Origin: Eggerthellaceae bacterium UBA3686
GTDB taxonomy: Bacteria > Actinomycetota > Coriobacteriia > Coriobacteriales > Eggerthellaceae
Length of the DNA: 64,000 nt
Reading direction: 5' to 3'
Assembly (NCBI GenBank): GCA_002371495.1
Contig: DFIX01000003.1
Span: 47,986 to 111,985 of the forward strand
The notes beneath the pieces were generated by a model that made no database searches, was not told the origin of the DNA, and saw nothing but the letters and a program-made list of their open reading frames with translations. This document shows positions 40,456 through 49,783 of the stretch, in pieces (position 1 is the first letter of the stretch; the number at the start of each line of letters is the position of its first letter). The position numbers were made by a program, and so were the translations under genes.

Positions 40456-41697
40456 CTACAATGTGACGGCAACGAGTTTCCCTTCTACCGAGTCAGGGGG
40501 AAGAGGAATCTCGTGGTAGCTTTCGGTAAGGGCAAACCTGGTTTCGACAAGCGCGAGTTCGGTTCTTCCAACGCGACGAGCTAGGTCTTCTTTGCGCAGC
40601 TCTGAAGACAAGCTTCTAAGAATCGATGCACGCTCCTGAGCTATCGGCGCAGGTACTTGGTCGATTCGCTTCGCGGCTGGAGTTCCCGCGCGCTTGGAAT
40701 AGGGAAACACGTGAATCTTCGAGAAGCCGCATTCGCGCGCAAGCTCCATCGTCCGATTGAAATCGTCGTCGGTCTCGCCTGGGAAGCCGACGATAATATC
40801 GGTTGTAAGCGAGATTTCGGGCACCGCTTCCCGAATCTTTTCCGTGAGCTTTCGGTAATCATCACTGGTGTACGGCCTCGCCATTTCGCGGAGGACCTTA
40901 GAGCTTCCAGATTGCACGGGTATGTGCAGATGACGGCAAATTCGACCTTCCGAGCTTGCCAGAAGATCGATGAAATCATCGTCGATGGTCATCGGCTCGA
41001 GGCTCGAGACGCGCAGCCGAGCAGGAAGGTCAGCCTCGCCGCTTGCTTCATCGGCCTCGGCTACGAGCGCTCTTGCCACGTCTGCGAGCGTACGCCCTCC
41101 ATCGCGATACGAAGCGAGGTCTATGCCGGCAAGGACGAGCTCTTTTGCGCCGCCCCTTAGATACGATCGCGCTTCACTCACCACTTCTTCGAAGGGCATG
41201 CTCTTAGCAGGTCCGCGTGCGACGTGAACGATGCAATAGGTACAGGCGTGGTCGCATCCGTCTTGGATCTTGAGGTTTACACGCGTCCTGAAGCCCTCGC
41301 CCATTCGCAGGCCCGTTGCCTGAGCAGGTTTTGTGCTGGCCAGCAAATCGAAGCGATCGACAACCGTAACCCGTTCATCAATCGACTCGAAGCCACTAGG
41401 GTCGATGGCGGCCCCGCAGCCGGTTACGACGACGCGAGCGGCAGGCGCTATCTTAAGCGCATGACGAACGGCTTTGCGTGCCTTCTTGTCGGCTTCTCCT
41501 GTAACCGTGCAGGTATTAACGATGACCAGGTCAGCCTCTTCTTCGGGCGCGCTTACGGCTCCTTGGCCGGCAAGCTGCGCGCTTATGGTGTCGGCTTCGA
41601 CCTTGTTCACCTTGCAACCGTGGTTGATTACGCAAAAACGCAGGCCAGTAAAACCTCCTGGCCTGCGTATCGTTTCGATGAGCCTCGTGGACGCCAT
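40456..41697 (-). CDS. mtaB: tRNA t6A37 methylthiotransferase MtaB
   Basis: A radical-SAM methylthiotransferase that turns t6A37 into ms2t6A in tRNAs reading ANN codons. The 413-residue protein has N-terminal Cys ligands (NHGCKVNKVE, NTCTVTG, VTGCGA), the radical-SAM CDHACTYC motif near 150-157, and a shortened C-terminal TRAM-like end. GCKVN distinguishes MtaB from MiaB and RimO, which are also in this window. It follows dnaJ by only 2 bp, as in Bacillus-type hrcA-dnaJ operons with yqeV. Confidence 0.95.
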   Translation of the reverse strand: MASTRLIETIRRPGGFTGLRFCVINHGCKVNKVEADTISAQLAGQGAVSAPEEEADLVIVNTCTVTGEADKKARKAVRHALKIAPAARVVVTGCGAAIDPSGFESIDERVTVVDRFDLLASTKPAQATGLRMGEGFRTRVNLKIQDGCDHACTYCIVHVARGPAKSMPFEEVVSEARSYLRGGAKELVLAGIDLASYRDGGRTLADVARALVAEADEASGEADLPARLRVSSLEPMTIDDDFIDLLASSEGRICRHLHIPVQSGSSKVLREMARPYTSDDYRKLTEKIREAVPEISLTTDIIVGFPGETDDDFNRTMELARECGFSKIHVFPYSKRAGTPAAKRIDQVPAPIAQERASILRSLSSELRKEDLARRVGRTELALVETRFALTESYHEIPLPPDSVEGKLVAVTL

Positions 41698-41699
41698 CG

Positions 41700-42836
41700 T
41701 TAGTTGAATACGTCACGGAGCTTTTCTAGCGGTGAGCGCGGATTGGCGTAATCCTCGCCGAGCTCCTTTGCAAGCTTTTCGAGCAGGTCGCGCTGAGACT
41801 TCGTGAGCTTCTTGGGGATGATGACCCCAACGTGCACGAACATGTCGCCTCGTAGGTCGCTGCGGAATTTCGGCATGCCTTTTCCGCGCACCTTAATGAC
41901 CTGGTCAGGCTGGCATCCTTCGGGAATCCTCACCGTGACTTTTTCATCGGGCATGATGCCGTCAATCTCGATTTCAGCGCCAAGCGCGGCTTGCACCATC
42001 GAGACCTTTGCCATGGCATGCAAGTTATCGCCTTCGCGCTCAAAGAAATCGTGCTGTTCGATGCGACAGGTGACGATAAGGTTGCCGGGCGTAGCGCCGC
42101 GCAGGCCCGCTTCGCCAAACCCGGTAACGCGCAGCTGCTGCGAATCGCGGATGCCCGCAGGCACCTCGACGGTGACGCGCTGGCGGTCGGGAACGCGGCC
42201 CTGGCCCTCGCATTCCGGGCAGGGGTTGTCGATGGTCTTGCCGGCACCGCCGCAGCGCTGGCAAGAAGATGTCGTGCGCATGTCGCCCAAGAACGTGCGC
42301 TGAACGGTATAGACGCGGCCTGTGCCGTTGCAATCTGGGCAGGTGATTTCATGCCCGCCTTCGCCAAGACCGGTCGAATTGCAGTCCTGGCACGGCGACA
42401 GGCGGTCGTAGACGATTTCCTTCTTTGCTCCCGTGGCCACTTCTTCGAGCGTCAAGCGCAAGCCGACGCCCATGTCGCGACCTTCTGCGCGAACCGTTCC
42501 ACCGCCCATGCCGCTGAAGAACGAACTGAAGATATCGCCCATGCCGCCGAAACCGCCACCAAAAATGTCTTCGAAATCGACGTAGCCGCTCCCGCCGTAG
42601 GGGCTTCCGCCTCCCGCAGCACCCGGAACAGCACCCGTCCGATCGTAATATGCGCGCTTGTTGGGATCCGAAAGGACGTCGTACGCCTCGTTGAGTTCCT
42701 TGAACTCTTCTTCGGCATTTGGTGATTTGTTTACATCGGGATGCAGCTTGCGCGCCTGCTTGCGGAACGCCTTCTTTATCTCGTCGTCAGTCGCATCTCG
42801 GGATACGCCGATTACTTCGTAGAGATCTTTTGCCAT
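41700..42836 (-). CDS. dnaJ: Chaperone protein DnaJ
   Basis: A 378-residue type I Hsp40 that delivers clients to DnaK. It has a J domain with HPD at 32-34, a Gly/Phe-rich linker around 75-115, four CxxCxGxG zinc repeats (CQDCNSTG, CPDCNGTG, CQRCGGAG, CPECEGQG), and C-terminal client-binding domains. It follows hrcA by about 38 bp and is probably controlled by HrcA through the CIRCE-like site at 43639-43665. dnaK and grpE are not in the window. Confidence 0.97.
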   Translation of the reverse strand: MAKDLYEVIGVSRDATDDEIKKAFRKQARKLHPDVNKSPNAEEEFKELNEAYDVLSDPNKRAYYDRTGAVPGAAGGGSPYGGSGYVDFEDIFGGGFGGMGDIFSSFFSGMGGGTVRAEGRDMGVGLRLTLEEVATGAKKEIVYDRLSPCQDCNSTGLGEGGHEITCPDCNGTGRVYTVQRTFLGDMRTTSSCQRCGGAGKTIDNPCPECEGQGRVPDRQRVTVEVPAGIRDSQQLRVTGFGEAGLRGATPGNLIVTCRIEQHDFFEREGDNLHAMAKVSMVQAALGAEIEIDGIMPDEKVTVRIPEGCQPDQVIKVRGKGMPKFRSDLRGDMFVHVGVIIPKKLTKSQRDLLEKLAKELGEDYANPRSPLEKLRDVFN

Positions 42837-42874
42837 TTGTTCTTCGTTGCCTTTCTACGCCGCCTGCTGACGGT

Positions 42875-43591
42875 CTATTCCTCGGTAAGGGTCCTGCTCG
42901 CAACGCGTACGGCTTTAAGGACCTTCGTGTAGTTCATGCGAGTTGGGCCTATAACCGCGACGATTCCCTCGCCCGAACCGCGCCCGAACCTGCTGGCCAC
43001 AACCGACACGCCTGAAAGCTGGTCGGTGACGTTTTCGGATCCGATACGCACTTGCGGAGTTTCTTCGTCCTCGGCGGTCGCGTCGAGGATCTGCAGCAGA
43101 ACGGTATCGTCCTCGAGAACCTGAATGATGGGAAGCAGCGATTGGGTATAGGCGAATTCGGGCTGTCGCATGAGCGAGCTTATGCCCATCCTGCGCGGAT
43201 GCGGTAGTTCTGGTGGTGCCACGATGGTCAGGCATTCAGTAAGCTGTGCAAGCGCCGCAGAAGTGCGTTCGAGCAGGTCGTTGAGCTCGCGTGCGCTCTC
43301 GCGCATCTTGGCGACCACCTCGGAGTCGGCATCGTCGGTGATGGCGCCCGATTCGAGCAGGTTGTCAACGAACGTGCGGTACCCGAAATCGGTTGGAATG
43401 CGCCCGGCAGACGTATGAGGCTGTGTTATGTAGCCTTCATCCTCGAGCACCGAAAGCTCGTTTCGAATAGTCGCCGAGCTTACGCCGAGGTCGTGGTTCT
43501 CGGTAAGGGTGCGAGATCCCACGGGCATTGCGCGCGCAACATATTCCTCGATGAGCGCAGCAAGCACGCGTTGACGCCTGTCCGAGAGCAC
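42875..43591 (-). CDS. hrcA: Heat-inducible transcription repressor HrcA
   Basis: The repressor of class I heat-shock genes; it binds CIRCE and responds to GroE availability. The protein has an N-terminal winged helix (LSDRRQRVLAALIEEYV, then SSATIRNELSVLEDEGY) and a GAF-like domain. I place the start at the GTG at 43591 because family members begin at this point, AGGTCAGG lies upstream, and the in-frame GTG at 43633 would sit at or before the probable transcription start. This gives 238 residues, shorter than the roughly 340 of Bacillus HrcA, with part of the insert region reduced. Confidence 0.9.
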   Translation of the reverse strand: MLSDRRQRVLAALIEEYVARAMPVGSRTLTENHDLGVSSATIRNELSVLEDEGYITQPHTSAGRIPTDFGYRTFVDNLLESGAITDDADSEVVAKMRESARELNDLLERTSAALAQLTECLTIVAPPELPHPRRMGISSLMRQPEFAYTQSLLPIIQVLEDDTVLLQILDATAEDEETPQVRIGSENVTDQLSGVSVVASRFGRGSGEGIVAVIGPTRMNYTKVLKAVRVASRTLTEE

Positions 43592-43638
43592 GTTTACCTG
43601 ACCTAGCCTTTCGCATAACGGAATTAACTCCACGTATT

Positions 43639-43665
43639 TTAGCAGCCGAACCCCGAGAGTGCTAA
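43639..43665. promoter_or_regulatory. CIRCE-like operator of hrcA-dnaJ
   Basis: TTAGCAGCC, nine bases, GAGTGCTAA. The right arm is an exact match to the CIRCE consensus TTAGCACTC-N9-GAGTGCTAA and the left arm differs at two positions. It overlaps a minus-strand promoter (TTAGCA 43660-43665, 18 bp, TAAAAT 43636-43641), as expected for autorepression. Confidence 0.7.
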
Positions 43666-43897
43666 CGCGTTACGTAAGCGTCACAACTGCGCCAAATGAG
43701 GTATCGCACTTGCCCGGACTCGCGTGCCTCATATGCGCCTCGAATTTAGTAATATCAACTGTCATCACATTTTATAATTCGCTAATAGGGTGAAATTCGG
43801 CTTGAGATTACCGACGCCAATATGGAAGCTCTAAGCGCCGATATGGGCGACAATGTGGGTGATTGGGACAAACCTTTATAACGGACGGGAGATTCCC

Positions 43898-45997
43898 ATG
43901 AAACAGAAGACCAAACTGGCACGTTGGTTACTGTCGGTATTCCTAATCGCGTTCATCTTGACAGGACTTGCCTCGTGTTCGCAGCAGGCATCAGAATCCA
44001 CCTCAAGCGAAGCCTTGCAGTATGGATCACCCTGGGTATCGAGCGTCTTCGCCGGGAATCTTCCCGATAACGCTCCCGCAGCTGTAGACGACCTGTACAC
44101 GCATTATGCCTACGACTTCGCGTCCGCTCACCAAGATGCGGCGTATGCTTCCGTTGTGGACGATGCGCAGGGCGAACTGCAGGCTAGCGTGACAGCAGTT
44201 GTGGAAGACAACTCGGTCGATAACCCCGAGCTTGAACAGCTTCGAATCTTCTACGCGCAAGCAGCCGATATTGATGCGCGCGAGACTGCAGGCGCCGCCG
44301 AGTTGAAGCCTTACTTGCAGGCCGTTCTGGATACGCAGTCGCTCACCGAACTCGAGGCGCTCCTGTGTTCTGATAGCTTTCCATTCAACCCCTGGATTGA
44401 GACTAACGTAAGCGCACCAGATATGAAATCAAGCATATGTGTGGCAGTCATGCCGCGCATGCTCTTTTCTGACGCCGAGACGGGATCTGGGCTGTATCAA
44501 GATGCGACCGACGAGAAGAAGCGAGCTGCATACGAGTTCCAGAGGTTGCAGAAACAGGCCCTCATCGAGACCGACCTCTACCTAATTTCTCTCGCAGATG
44601 ACTCCGATCAGGCAGTTAAGCTCGCCGACAGTATGTTTGAGCTAGAGAGAAGCTACGGCAAGGATGAGTACTCGCCGACCTACCGGAACGGGGAATACGG
44701 CGCTGAAGCGAAAGCCGTGAAGCTATTCACGTTCGATGAGCTCGCAGCTGCGTGCCCCAACTTCCCCATGCGCGAAACGCTCGCAAAACTTGGCGAGAAC
44801 GAAGGCGAGGGCGCCATAGTCATGTACCCAGAATGGCTCGGCTCGTTCAACGACGCGTGGACCGAGAAGAACTTCGAACTTCTTCGCGCCATGACAGCCG
44901 TGAAGGTCCTGCGCGAATGCTCCGACTTTATCGCGCCATCGTTATATGCGGATACGCGGACGAGGCTCGGGCAGAACGAGCCTACTGCTGACGATCTCGC
45001 GTACGCTGCATGCGACAAATCCGAAACGTTTTCGCAGCTTCTTGCAAAAATTTACGTAGAGCAGGTACTCGACGATAAATCTGTCGAGAAGCTTGAAAAA
45101 CTTGCGAACGACCTCATCGACTCCTATATCGAGCTCGTTGAGGATACGCCTTGGCTCGAAACGGGATCGCGCGAATCCATCATCGACAAGATCGACAACA
45201 TGGCGCTTAACATCCTCTACCCAGATGGAGGCTACTTCGACTACAGTGGGCTTAAGCTCACACCGGCGGATGAGGGCGGCACGCTTCTAGGTAATTACTT
45301 TGCGCTCAAAGCATATAACGACAAGCTTGAGGCTGCACTCATAGGCAAACCAGCGCGGGCTTCGGCTACGTGGCTCTACGCGCGGCCTACAATGCAGAAC
45401 TGCTTCTACGATTCGGTGAGCAATTCCATCAATATCTTCCCCGGGTACATTACGAGCGCAATGTATGGCGCTGACATGTCTACAGAGGAACTGTTACCGG
45501 GGATGGGTTTCGTCATCGCTCATGAGATAAGCCACGCGTTCGACTACTCTGGCAGTCAGTTCGATGCGTTCGGTCAGCCCGAAGCGATCTTTGCTGATGC
45601 GGATGTTCAGGAGTTTCTTACGATTCGTCAGAAAATTGCCGATCGCTACTCGTCCTTCGAGGTTTTGCCCGGTGCAGCAGTCGACGGCGAGACAGTTAGC
45701 ATCGAAGCAATCGCCGACCTCTGCGGATTGCAGGCGGTTCTTGCTCGTGCCAGCAGAATAGAGAATTTCGACTACGAGAAATTCTTCGGGCAGCTTGCCC
45801 GTTCGTGGGCAACCGTCTATTCTCCGGCTTACGCCGATATGCTACTCGTCGACGCCCACGCGCCATCCAACCTGCGCGTGAACGCGAGCGTCCAGATGCT
45901 TGATGAATTCTACGATACGTACGGCGCAAGCTCAGGCGATGCTATGTACCTCGCCCCTGACGAACGCATCACGATGTGGGGCAAAACGTCTGGCTAA
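43898..45997 (+). CDS. M13 family zinc metallopeptidase, lipoprotein
   Basis: A 699-residue neprilysin-type peptidase. The N-terminus is a lipoprotein signal: basic KQKTKLAR, a hydrophobic stretch, and the lipobox LASC at about residues 24-27, so it is anchored to the outer face of the membrane. Zinc site HEISH lies at 542-546 and the third ligand is in the EAIAD segment near 602, a variant of the usual ENIAD. A Ser/Glu-rich linker follows the lipidated Cys. The ATG has GGGAGA 5 bases upstream. Its substrates are probably extracellular peptides. It is alone on its strand, between hrcA and hemW. Confidence 0.92.
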   Translation: MKQKTKLARWLLSVFLIAFILTGLASCSQQASESTSSEALQYGSPWVSSVFAGNLPDNAPAAVDDLYTHYAYDFASAHQDAAYASVVDDAQGELQASVTAVVEDNSVDNPELEQLRIFYAQAADIDARETAGAAELKPYLQAVLDTQSLTELEALLCSDSFPFNPWIETNVSAPDMKSSICVAVMPRMLFSDAETGSGLYQDATDEKKRAAYEFQRLQKQALIETDLYLISLADDSDQAVKLADSMFELERSYGKDEYSPTYRNGEYGAEAKAVKLFTFDELAAACPNFPMRETLAKLGENEGEGAIVMYPEWLGSFNDAWTEKNFELLRAMTAVKVLRECSDFIAPSLYADTRTRLGQNEPTADDLAYAACDKSETFSQLLAKIYVEQVLDDKSVEKLEKLANDLIDSYIELVEDTPWLETGSRESIIDKIDNMALNILYPDGGYFDYSGLKLTPADEGGTLLGNYFALKAYNDKLEAALIGKPARASATWLYARPTMQNCFYDSVSNSINIFPGYITSAMYGADMSTEELLPGMGFVIAHEISHAFDYSGSQFDAFGQPEAIFADADVQEFLTIRQKIADRYSSFEVLPGAAVDGETVSIEAIADLCGLQAVLARASRIENFDYEKFFGQLARSWATVYSPAYADMLLVDAHAPSNLRVNASVQMLDEFYDTYGASSGDAMYLAPDERITMWGKTSG

Positions 45998-46024
45998 GCG
46001 CAGAAGAGCGAGGAAGCGACGACC

Positions 46025-46102
46025 TTGCACCCAGAATGCAAAAGCGGAGCGCACACAAGGGCGGGAATAGCAGATTACTGCGCTCGATGCGGCGAGATGT
46101 AG
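46025..46102 (+). other. Possible 25-residue Cys-rich micropeptide
   Basis: A TTG at 46025 is preceded by AGGAAG at 46011-46016, and 25 codons follow before TAG. The product has Cys at position 5 and a CARC pair at 19-22 with a His at position 2, a zinc-knuckle-like pattern. It directly follows the M13 peptidase gene. Too short to assign; could be chance. Confidence 0.25.
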
Positions 46103-46112
46103 ATACTGGCTG

Positions 46113-47228
46113 CTAAGGTGCCAAGTCGAGCAAGCGCGAGTACAGGTCGTTGCCGCAGAGCCAGCCTTGGGCTGTCGGACGCCAATGGCCGTTCGCGTGC
46201 TCGATGTAGCCGTCTTCGGCGAGCGATTCGAGGGCTTCAAAAACACCTTCGACATGCTCAGATGCAAGGGCAGCGCGTTCGTCGCTTATGCCTTTAGACA
46301 TCCGCATGCCCAGCATCAGGTCCTCGGCTTCCATCTGAGCGCGGTTAAGGTCATCGACGACTTCCCCATCGGTTACGCGCATGCGTCGCTCGGCGTTCTG
46401 CGTCATGGTTGTGGCAGCCTGCCCGATGCCGAGATACGGTACGCCTTGCCAATACGAGCTGTTGTGCTTCGACTCGTAACCTGGAAGCGCATAGCTCGCA
46501 ACTTCATAGCGTTCGAACCCACACGAGCGGAGCACCTGCTCGGCAAGCTGCATATGCTCAGCTTCTATATCGTCGTCGGGTTCTTGTATTTGACCCGAAA
46601 GCACGGCTTTGTCGAACGCGGTATGAGGTTCGATGGTAAGCGGGTATACGCTTATGTGCTTAACGCCGAGTTTAACTGCCCTTTGCAGGGAATCGGCAAA
46701 CGATTGGGCGGATTGGCCTGGTATGCCGCACATGAGGTCTACGCTCACGTTGTCGAAGCGCCCGAGCGCCTCGCCGATAGCGTCTTCGGCTCGCTTCGCG
46801 TCATGCGCGCGGCCGAGAATCTTCAACACCTCGTCGTCGAAGCTCTGCACTCCGATGGACAGACGGTTTACGCCAAGCGCCCAGATGTCGTTGACCATTC
46901 GCTCGTCAAGGCTCTCAGGATTTGCTTCCATTGTGAATTCGAAGTCTTCGTTCGTAAGATCCATCGATACCGAAAGCGCATAGAGCAAGCTCGAAAGCCG
47001 AGATATCCCTATATGCGATGGTGTTCCGCCGCCGATGTAGACGCTTCGGATATCAAGTAGCTCACCTTGTTTGCTGAGCTTGCGAATGTCCATGACTAGC
47101 TGCTCGACGTAAGCATCGATGTAGGGATCTTCGCGCGCTATCGCACGCGTTGCGAAATCACAGTAGCCGCAACGCTTGACGCAGAACGGTATATGCAAGT
47201 ACAACGCCTTGTAAGAATCATGCGGCAT
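46113..47228 (-). CDS. hemW: HemW-type radical-SAM heme chaperone (coproporphyrinogen III oxidase-like)
   Basis: A 371-residue radical-SAM protein of the HemN/HemW group. The N-terminal motif reads CVKRCGYCDF, and the family markers YIGGGTPS and NPESL follow. It lacks the N-terminal extension of true HemN, so a heme-chaperone (HemW) role is preferred over coproporphyrinogen oxidation. The ATG at 47228 has GGAGG 9-10 bases upstream. It follows rpsT after a hairpin. In many genomes hemW follows lepA; here lepA is on the other side of rpsT, divergent. Confidence 0.9.
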   Translation of the reverse strand: MPHDSYKALYLHIPFCVKRCGYCDFATRAIAREDPYIDAYVEQLVMDIRKLSKQGELLDIRSVYIGGGTPSHIGISRLSSLLYALSVSMDLTNEDFEFTMEANPESLDERMVNDIWALGVNRLSIGVQSFDDEVLKILGRAHDAKRAEDAIGEALGRFDNVSVDLMCGIPGQSAQSFADSLQRAVKLGVKHISVYPLTIEPHTAFDKAVLSGQIQEPDDDIEAEHMQLAEQVLRSCGFERYEVASYALPGYESKHNSSYWQGVPYLGIGQAATTMTQNAERRMRVTDGEVVDDLNRAQMEAEDLMLGMRMSKGISDERAALASEHVEGVFEALESLAEDGYIEHANGHWRPTAQGWLCGNDLYSRLLDLAP

Positions 47229-47252
47229 AGCGCGCAACCTCCATCACAATAC

Positions 47253-47282
47253 GCCGAAGCCCCGTAAAGACGGGGCTTCGGC
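47253..47282 (-). terminator. Hairpin after rpsT
   Basis: A 13-bp perfect stem (GCCGAAGCCCCGT 47253-47265 with ACGGGGCTTCGGC 47270-47282) and a four-base loop, 40 bp after the rpsT stop and 25 bp before hemW. There is no long T run, so it may be partly read through into hemW. Confidence 0.7.
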
Positions 47283-47322
47283 ACCTTGATATGCGGATGG
47301 ACCCGGAGTCCATTCGGCTTCG

Positions 47323-47835
47323 TTATTCGGCAGCCTCTTCAGCTTCCTCGGCGGCAGCAGCTTCTGCCTCAGCCTTCGCGGCTTCCTCGGCTTCCTTCGC
47401 CTTGCGCTCGGCAGCCTTCTTCTCTTCCTTCAGCTGCTTCTCGCGGCGTACGGCCTTCTCTTCGGAAGCCTTGGCCATCTCGGCGATGCGCTCTTCCTTG
47501 CGGGCGGCCTTCTTTGAGCCCGTCTTAGCTGCCTTGGCGGCAGGCTTTACGTAGGCGGCGCGATCCTCGTCGGTAACGATCGGGTTGACGAGGGCCATGA
47601 TACCGCTCTTGCGGTTGGCGGCCTGGTTCTTATGGATAACGCCCTTGGAAACGGCCTTGTCCATCAGACGGCATGCGGCAAGCGCGTAAGCATAAGCTTC
47701 AGCGCCGTTACCAGCTGCGACGGCATCCTTGACGTGACGGGTTGCGGTTTTGAGCTCAGACTTCACCGCACGGTTGCGCATACGAGATTTCTCGTTGGTG
47801 ATGTTGCGCTTCTTCTGACTTTTAATGTTTGCCAC
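47323..47835 (-). CDS. rpsT: 30S ribosomal protein S20 with a long charged C-terminal extension
   Basis: The first 86 residues are a normal S20: basic N-terminus MANIKSQKKRN, central helices, and KGVIHKNQAANRKS. Residues 87-170 add a long Ala/Lys/Glu-rich stretch that should form a single charged helix or coiled coil, ending in an acidic poly-Ala/Glu tail. S20 is usually 86-90 residues, so the protein is about twice normal length. The start is a GTG with GGAGGAA upstream. It is divergent from lepA and followed by a strong hairpin and hemW. Confidence 0.95.
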   Translation of the reverse strand: MANIKSQKKRNITNEKSRMRNRAVKSELKTATRHVKDAVAAGNGAEAYAYALAACRLMDKAVSKGVIHKNQAANRKSGIMALVNPIVTDEDRAAYVKPAAKAAKTGSKKAARKEERIAEMAKASEEKAVRREKQLKEEKKAAERKAKEAEEAAKAEAEAAAAEEAEEAAE

Positions 47836-47935
47836 TCTAGATTCCTCCGTATTTAAAATCTTGTTTCCAGACGAAACCCGTAAATCTTAGCATAGAATAT
47901 CGAGAATGCCAGCAAGTATTCTGAAAGTGAGTTCA

Positions 47936-49765
47936 ATGGCACAATCATCTTCACATAACGGGCACCATGACCCGACCCGTATTAGGAATTTTTCCGTCAT
48001 AGCCCATATCGACCACGGCAAATCTACGCTCTCGGATCGAATCCTCGAGCAAACCGGCACCGTATCAGAACGCGATATGCAAGACCAGCTCCTCGACACG
48101 ATGGACATCGAGCGCGAGCGCGGCATCACCATCAAGAGCCAAGCAGTGCGCGTCAACTATACCGCCGACGATGGCGAGACTTACGAATTCAACCTTATCG
48201 ACACTCCGGGCCACGTCGACTTTACCTACGAGGTCTCGCGCAGCCTCGCTGCTTGCGAGGGCGCCGTACTCGTCGTCGACGCGACGCAAGGCGTCGAGGC
48301 GCAAACGGTCGCTAACGCCATGATGGCCATGAACGCCAACCTCGAGATCATCCCGCTCATAAACAAAATCGACCTTCCGGCCTCAGACCCCGACCGCGCA
48401 CGCGAACAGATCGAAGACGGCCTCGCCATACCGGCCGACGATGCCATACTCTGTTCGGCGAAAACAGGCGTGGGCGTGCACGACCTGCTCGAGGCCGTCG
48501 TCTACAACATCCCGGCGCCCGAAGGCGATGCCGATGCGCCCTTGCGCGCACTCATCTTCGACTCGTACTTCGATCCCTACCGCGGCGTCGTCGCGCTTAT
48601 ACGCGTCGTCGATGGCAGCGTAAAGAAGGGCGACATAATTTACATGATGGCTGCAGGCACCGAGGCGCTCGTCGAGGAAGTCGGCGCACGCAAACCGGCC
48701 GAGATTGCGCTTCCCGACCTTTCGGTCGGTGACGTCGGCTACCTGGTCACCGGCCTGAAAGACGTCGCCCAGGTGAAGGTCGGCGATACGCTGACGCTCA
48801 AGTCCCGCAAGGCCACCGAGCCGCTCCCAGGCTATCGTGACGTCAAGCCGATGGTCTTCACGGGCCTGTTCCCCATCGAAGGAGACCAATACGAACCGCT
48901 TAAGGAGGCGCTCGAGAAGCTCGCGCTCAACGACCCGGCTCTCGTCTGGGAACCCGAGACTTCACATGCGCTCGGCTTCGGCTTCCGCGTGGGCTTTTTG
49001 GGCTTGCTACATATGGAAGTCATCGAAGAGCGCCTCGAGCGCGAATTTGGGCTCAACCTGCTCGCAACTGCGCCGTCAGTCGAGTACCACGCCTTTAAGA
49101 AGAACGGCGATATGGTCTCGCTTCACTCGCCGCAGGAAATGCCGGACCCCTCAGAACTCGACCGTATCGAGGAGCCGTACCTGAAGGTCAAGATCTTGGT
49201 TCCGCCCGACTACGTCGGCGCCGTCATGGATCTGACCACATCCAGGCGTGGCAACTTCGTCAATATGAACTACCTTTCGACTACAACGGTCGAAGTCATC
49301 TGGGAAATGCCACTTTCCGAGATGATTTTGGACTATTTCGATCGCCTTAAGTCATCGACAAAGGGCTACGCATCGCTCGACTACGAGATGGCTGGCTACC
49401 GACCGAGCAAGCTCGTAAAGCTCGACATTCTGCTCGCAGGCAAGCCGGTCGATGCGCTGTCGTTCATCGTGCACTCCGACAACGCCTACGATCGAGGCCG
49501 CATACTCGCTTCTAAGCTGAAGGAAATCATTCCGCGCCAGATGTTCGAGGTGCCCATCCAAGCGGCCGTCGGAGGACGCGTGCTCGCTCGCACAACCGTT
49601 AAAGCCAAGCGCAAAGACGTCTTGGCAAAATGCTACGGCGGCGATATCACGCGCAAACGCAAGCTGCTCGAGAAGCAGAAAGAGGGCAAGAAGCGCATGA
49701 AGGCTATAGGCTCTGTCGAGGTGCCCCAAGAAGCCTTCATGGCCATCCTCAAGGTCGACGACTAG
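47936..49765 (+). CDS. lepA: Elongation factor 4 (LepA)
   Basis: A ribosome-associated translational GTPase of about 609 residues. G1 AHIDHGKST near the N-terminus, DTPGHVDF and NKIDLP are intact, followed by domains II-V and the LepA-specific C-terminal domain (GGDITRKRKLLEKQKEGKKR). The ATG at 47936 is preferred to that at 47906, giving a short Ser/His-rich leader; neither has a strong ribosome site. It is divergent from rpsT and 18 bp upstream of dusB. Confidence 0.96.
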   Translation: MAQSSSHNGHHDPTRIRNFSVIAHIDHGKSTLSDRILEQTGTVSERDMQDQLLDTMDIERERGITIKSQAVRVNYTADDGETYEFNLIDTPGHVDFTYEVSRSLAACEGAVLVVDATQGVEAQTVANAMMAMNANLEIIPLINKIDLPASDPDRAREQIEDGLAIPADDAILCSAKTGVGVHDLLEAVVYNIPAPEGDADAPLRALIFDSYFDPYRGVVALIRVVDGSVKKGDIIYMMAAGTEALVEEVGARKPAEIALPDLSVGDVGYLVTGLKDVAQVKVGDTLTLKSRKATEPLPGYRDVKPMVFTGLFPIEGDQYEPLKEALEKLALNDPALVWEPETSHALGFGFRVGFLGLLHMEVIEERLEREFGLNLLATAPSVEYHAFKKNGDMVSLHSPQEMPDPSELDRIEEPYLKVKILVPPDYVGAVMDLTTSRRGNFVNMNYLSTTTVEVIWEMPLSEMILDYFDRLKSSTKGYASLDYEMAGYRPSKLVKLDILLAGKPVDALSFIVHSDNAYDRGRILASKLKEIIPRQMFEVPIQAAVGGRVLARTTVKAKRKDVLAKCYGGDITRKRKLLEKQKEGKKRMKAIGSVEVPQEAFMAILKVDD

Positions 49766-49783
49766 CGAACAAGGCTAACTAAC

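Noticed and set aside
47253..47282. Possible fifth member of the foldback family (shares GCCGAAGCC)
   Set aside because: It is a simple 13-bp hairpin with a four-base loop after rpsT and lacks the conserved CTCCGGC arm and loop.
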